Assembly (NCBI GenBank): GCA_958450865.1
Contig: CAUDNY010000001.1
Location: forward strand, 310,001-374,000
Direction: 5' to 3'
Length of the DNA stretch: 64,000 nt
Source of the DNA: an uncultured Collinsella sp.
GTDB taxonomy: Bacteria; Actinomycetota; Coriobacteriia; Coriobacteriales; Coriobacteriaceae
Of this stretch, positions 60,660 through 64,000 are shown piece after piece (the stretch's first letter is position 1; each line of letters starts with the position of its first letter). Position numbers and translations under genes: made by a program. Under the pieces are notes generated by a model that saw only the letters and a program-made list of their open reading frames with translations, did not search any database and was not told where the DNA came from.

Positions 60660-60791
60660 ATGACTAGCTTACGGCTATACTGGTGCGCGGTCGCGCGCGA
60701 GCTCACGCGGCGACCCTTGGTAACCCGACTTCCCGCGCTGTATCCGTAGCGGCGCTCCCGGGGGAAGCGGATATACGCAAAGGAGTTCTAT
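60660..60791 (+). promoter_or_regulatory. Promoter and structured leader of the OPT transporter gene
   Basis: A TATACT (60674-60679) could serve as -10. The 110-nt leader has hairpins GGTCGCGCG..CGCGGCGACC and GTATCCG..CGGATATAC that end at the AAGGAG ribosome site. I do not recognise a known riboswitch. Confidence 0.4.
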
Positions 60792-62495
60792 ATGAGCAAT
60801 CCCTCGAACCGCACCTCGATGCGCGGTCAACTCACGCTGCGCGGCGTCGTCATCGGCGTCCTTGGCTGCGTGATCATCACGGCAAGCTCGGCCTATACCG
60901 CCCTCAAGATGGGCGCCCTCCCCTGGCCGATCATTTTCGCTGCCGTCATTTCGCTGTTCTTCCTGAAGCTCATGGGTAACGCCAGCCTCAACGAGGCCAA
61001 CGTCACCCACACCATCATGTCCGCGGGCGCCATGGTCGCCGGCGGCCTGGCGTTTACTATCCCGGGCGCCTGGATGCTGGGCTATGCCGACCAGATCAGC
61101 TGGCTCGACATGTTTATCGTGGCGCTCGCCGGCACCATCTTGGGCCTGCTGGCGACAGCCCTCATCCACCGTCACTTTATCGTGGACGCCGCGTTGGAGT
61201 TCCCCACCGGCAACGCCGCAGCTCAGACCCTGCGTGCGACCGAGGCCGGCGGCAAGACCGGCAAGCAGCTCTTTGGCTCCATGGCCATCGCAGGCATCTA
61301 TAGTGTGCTTCGCGACGCTTTGGGCGTGGTGCCCAGCATGCTGTGCACGCTCAATATCCCCGGCGTGACCTTTGCCATCTACAACTCGCCCATGTTGCTG
61401 TCCATCGGCTTTTTGGTGGGCTTTGCCCCCGTCGCGTTCTGGTTTGCCGGCGCGCTGCTGGGCAACTTTGGCATCATCGTTGGCGGCACCGCTGCCGGCC
61501 TGTTCGATGTTGTGACCGCGCAGGGCATCGTCAAGTCCCTGGGTATGGGCCTTATGATGGGCTTTGGCGTCGCCGTCGTTCTCAAGGACATCCTGCCGCA
61601 GGTCGCCGGTATCGTCCGTGGCCTCGCCGCCGACAGCTCCACCGACACCGACGAGCAGTCGCTCATCTCGGGCTCCCTTAAGCTCGACGCCGGCATCATC
61701 GGCCTGGGCACCGCAGCCATCGCTGTAATCGTTGCCATCGCGCTCGACCTTGGCCCTGTCCCGGCTGTCATCGTCACGCTGTTCACCTTTGTCACCACCA
61801 TTATGAGCGCTCAGAGCTGCGGCCAGACGGGTATTGACCCCATGGAGATCTTCGGCCTCATCGTCATGCTCATCGTGGCTGCCTTCGCGCAGCTCGCGCA
61901 GGTCAAGCTGTTCTTTATCGCCGGCATCGTGGCCGTGGCGTGCGGCCTTGCGGGCGACGTCATGAACGACTTTAAGGCCGGCGCCGTGCTAGGCACCAAC
62001 CCGCGCGCGCAGTGGGTCGGCCAGGCCATCGGCGGCATCGTGGGCGCCCTGGTCGCTGCCGCCGTCATGGTCGCGCTCGTCACCGCCTATGGTCCGGACG
62101 CCTTTGGTCCCGACAAGAGCTTCGTTGCCGCACAGGCAAGTGTGGTCGCCACCATGGTCTCGGGCATCCCGAGCGTGCCGTGGTTCGCAGGCGGCTTTAT
62201 CGCCGGTATCGTCATGTACTGGCTCGGCATTCCGGCCATGATGATCGGCCTGGGCGTGTACCTGCCGTTCTACATGTCGCTCACGGCCTTCTTGGGCTCC
62301 TGCGTCAAGCTCGCCTACGACAAGTGGGCCGCACACCGTGACGCCGCCGCCGGCCTTTCGGACGAGGAGAAGGCCACCAAGGACGCCGCCTTCCAGGAGC
62401 AGGGTCTGGTTGTCGCCAGCGGTCTGCTGGGCGGCGAGTCCATCGTCGGCGTTATCCTGGCGTTTGTCTCTGTTGGTGTGAGCCTGCTGGGCTAA
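60792..62495 (+). CDS. OPT family oligopeptide or metal-chelate transporter
   Basis: A 567-aa polytopic protein with about 14 membrane segments matching the OPT family: QLTLRGVVIGVLGCVIITASSAYTALKMG at the N-terminus, FPTGNAAAQTLRA near 138-150, SQSCGQTGIDP-like AQSCGQTGIDPMEIFG near 335 and the GIPSVPWFAGGFIAG region near 460. Members import oligopeptides or metal chelates by proton coupling. Substrate not defined. AAGGAG precedes the ATG; a strong terminator follows. Confidence 0.9.
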   Translation: MSNPSNRTSMRGQLTLRGVVIGVLGCVIITASSAYTALKMGALPWPIIFAAVISLFFLKLMGNASLNEANVTHTIMSAGAMVAGGLAFTIPGAWMLGYADQISWLDMFIVALAGTILGLLATALIHRHFIVDAALEFPTGNAAAQTLRATEAGGKTGKQLFGSMAIAGIYSVLRDALGVVPSMLCTLNIPGVTFAIYNSPMLLSIGFLVGFAPVAFWFAGALLGNFGIIVGGTAAGLFDVVTAQGIVKSLGMGLMMGFGVAVVLKDILPQVAGIVRGLAADSSTDTDEQSLISGSLKLDAGIIGLGTAAIAVIVAIALDLGPVPAVIVTLFTFVTTIMSAQSCGQTGIDPMEIFGLIVMLIVAAFAQLAQVKLFFIAGIVAVACGLAGDVMNDFKAGAVLGTNPRAQWVGQAIGGIVGALVAAAVMVALVTAYGPDAFGPDKSFVAAQASVVATMVSGIPSVPWFAGGFIAGIVMYWLGIPAMMIGLGVYLPFYMSLTAFLGSCVKLAYDKWAAHRDAAAGLSDEEKATKDAAFQEQGLVVASGLLGGESIVGVILAFVSVGVSLLG

Positions 62496-62558
62496 GTCGA
62501 GCGGCTGTTCACTCGCAACCAGGCAACAGCCCGGTCGCAATCATATTGCCTACGGCTT

Positions 62559-62600
62559 GCCCGGTCGGTAGCTTTTGTGGCTACCGACCGGGCTTTTTTG
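62559..62600 (+). terminator. Terminator after the OPT transporter
   Basis: GCCCGGTCGGTAGC...GCTACCGACCGGGC stem followed by TTTTTTG. Confidence 0.92.
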
Positions 62601-62612
62601 ATATCGATACAG

Positions 62613-62653
62613 AGAAAGGCCGACGCGCTGCGTATCACAGCACGCCGGCCTTA
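62613..62653 (-). terminator. Terminator after the LAQTG surface protein
   Basis: AAGGCCGGCGTGCTG...CAGCGCGTCGGCCTT stem with TTTCTCTG following on the minus strand. Confidence 0.8.
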
Positions 62654-62719
62654 TCGGTTGAGTCATCGAGTCAGTCTCGCAATTAACCGCAGCTCGTTGC
62701 GAAACCAGTACTCAAAATA

Positions 62720-64000
62720 CTACATCTGCTTGCGGCGACGATCGCCCAGCGTTACGCCCGTGGCCACGAGCGTCACACCGCCGATGACGAAAACCTCGCC
62801 CGCAAGCGCGGAGTTGTCACCCGTCTGGGCGAGCGCACCGTCCGCGGCCTGCTTCTTGGCAGCGGGGGCCTTTGCGGCTGCCTGGGTAACCTGGGGCTTA
62901 GCCTGCGGCTCGGCCTTGGGATGATACTTGTCGTACTCGGTCTGTGCAGCTGCCAGGGCATCCTTGGCGTCGTTAAGCCCTGCCAGCGCGGCGGCATAGG
63001 CGTCGTTGGCATCGGACAGCTTGGCATCGGCGTCGGCCTCGGCCTGCTTCAGACCCTTCTCGGCGTCGACGGCGGCCTTATAGCGAGCATAGGCAGCATC
63101 GAGCTTGGGTAGCTGATTTTGCGCCGTCCAGCCCGCGTTGAATACCGTTACGCCAGCGGCAAGGGAAGCCTCGTGGTCGACGTGCTCAAGATCGGCCTGA
63201 AGGGCCTGATCAGCCTCAAGCTCGGTCTGGGCATCGGCGATGGCCTGCTCGGCGTCCACGACTGCCTGGTTAGCGGCATCGAGCTGTTTTTTGGCATCGG
63301 CGACGCCGGTACCGGCGGCATCATAGGCTGCGTTGGCGTCGTCGAGCGCCTTCTGAGCAGCGGCGTAGGGCTCGAAGGCCTTGTTTGCGGTGGCCAGAGC
63401 CGCCTTAGCAGACTTGACCTCCTGCTGTGCGGCGGCAAGCGCCTGCTCCTTGTTGGTGACCTCCTGCTGCGCGTTCGAGAGGGCCGTTGCCGCGGCCGTC
63501 GCTACGGCCTCGGCATCGTTAACGCCAGCCTGGGCGACATCGTCGGCCGCCTTAGCCTTGCCATACGCCTCGTTAGCCTGATCGAACTCTGTCCTAGCGG
63601 CATCGAGCTTGGCGGTAAGGTCCTTGACCGAAGCGGTAGCGTCGCCATATGCCTTGTTGGCCTTATCGGACTTTGCCTTGGCGGCCTCGTAGCCGCTCTG
63701 AGCATTCAGTTTACGAGTCGAAGCCTTAGAGGCGTTCGTCTGGCATTCGGTAAGCTTGGAGTTGGCGTCGGCAAGCGTAGCCTGCGCAGTGGCAGCCACG
63801 GCCTTAGCAGTATTGAGGTTCTGCTGGAGAGCGTCGATGTCAATACCAGAAGCATCGAGTTTGCTCTTAGCGGCGTCGTAGGTGCCCTTGGCGGTTGTGG
63901 TGGCAGCCCGTGCATTCTCATACTCGCCCTTGGCGGTATTCATCGCATTATCAGCCGCCTTATAGTCCTCGTATGCACTGCTGGATTCATTCACCTTAAC
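62720..64000 (-). CDS. Sortase-anchored coiled-coil surface protein, 3' part
   Basis: The last 426 codons of a gene running off the window edge; the true start is outside. About 370 residues are Ala/Lys/Asp/Glu-rich with heptad-like periodicity (long coiled coil), followed by a Pro/Lys linker (YHPKAEPQAKPQVTQAAAK), the sorting motif LAQTG, a hydrophobic segment (EVFVIGGVTLVATGVTLG) and the basic tail RRRKQM. LAxTG is typical of class E sortases. It probably projects from the cell wall; the binding partner is unknown and no sortase is in the window. Confidence 0.85.
   Translation of the reverse strand, partial: VKVNESSSAYEDYKAADNAMNTAKGEYENARAATTTAKGTYDAAKSKLDASGIDIDALQQNLNTAKAVAATAQATLADANSKLTECQTNASKASTRKLNAQSGYEAAKAKSDKANKAYGDATASVKDLTAKLDAARTEFDQANEAYGKAKAADDVAQAGVNDAEAVATAAATALSNAQQEVTNKEQALAAAQQEVKSAKAALATANKAFEPYAAAQKALDDANAAYDAAGTGVADAKKQLDAANQAVVDAEQAIADAQTELEADQALQADLEHVDHEASLAAGVTVFNAGWTAQNQLPKLDAAYARYKAAVDAEKGLKQAEADADAKLSDANDAYAAALAGLNDAKDALAAAQTEYDKYHPKAEPQAKPQVTQAAAKAPAAKKQAADGALAQTGDNSALAGEVFVIGGVTLVATGVTLGDRRRKQM

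Overview
The window is about 64 kb of moderately high-GC DNA (around 60% by eye). It has compact operons, mostly on the minus strand, with strong Shine-Dalgarno sites. Gene content and order point to an actinomycete of the Coriobacteriia, most likely a gut Collinsella or close relative. The clues are a disA-ispD-ispF-cysS-rlmB-yacP and tuf-rpmG-secE-nusG-rplKA order shared with Firmicutes, an Asp23/AmaP module, a LAxTG surface protein and Mn2+ and FMN riboswitches. The genus is an inference; no 16S rRNA gene is present.

Layout. 1-610: a leucine leader peptide with attenuator, followed by a decayed leuA. 796-5177: rplA, rplK, nusG, secE, tRNA-Trp, rpmG, tuf and three tRNA genes, transcribed leftward from two strong sigma70-type promoters. 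5270-6240: a gene-poor stretch packed with palindromes, including three hairpins at an exact 80-nt period, plus tRNA-Thr. 6261-11778: yacP/rae1, rlmB, cysS, ispF, ispD, disA. 11900-14579: rightward block of Mn riboswitch, mntP and hipBA. 14706-20997: pepD, clpC and a ThrE-like exporter. 21144-24537: lysS (with a fused tRNA-binding domain), greA, tatA, tRNA-Pro. 24587-31500: ispE, veg, dtd, rdgB, rph, murI, a HAD phosphatase, murE. 31612-33755: asnB and, on the plus strand, tRNA-Val. 33756-34364: duplicated tRNA 3' end/terminator and an AT-rich island. 34365-39375: argD, argB, argJ, argC behind paired ArgR-like boxes. 39519-43980: two PNPOx-fold proteins and an ECF riboflavin transporter (ecfT, fused ecfAA', ribU) under an FMN riboswitch. 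44148-46694: groEL/groES bracketed by two giant palindromes. 46782-57677: two amidohydrolases in divergent orientation, a zinc-ribbon membrane protein, YitT, the Asp23 module, yebC and a large membrane protein. 57761-60599: lgt, a NifU-like protein, dCMP deaminase, coaX. 60792-62495: OPT transporter. 62720-64000: 3' part of a sortase-anchored coiled-coil protein.

How the genes work together. Most of the window is core machinery: translation (L1, L11, EF-Tu, LysRS, CysRS, tRNAs, Dtd, RlmB, Rae1), transcription (NusG, GreA), protein quality control and export (ClpC, GroESL, SecE, TatA, Lgt), isoprenoid synthesis (IspD, IspE, IspF), wall synthesis (MurI, MurE) and c-di-AMP signalling (DisA). Accessory features are the hipBA toxin-antitoxin pair, the riboswitch-controlled Mn and riboflavin transporters, the arginine pathway and many intergenic palindromes. 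The most noteworthy observations are the attenuator-controlled but broken leuA, the 80-nt-period hairpin array, the giant palindromes around groESL, the LysRS/tRNA-binding-domain fusion and several dispersed hairpin families.
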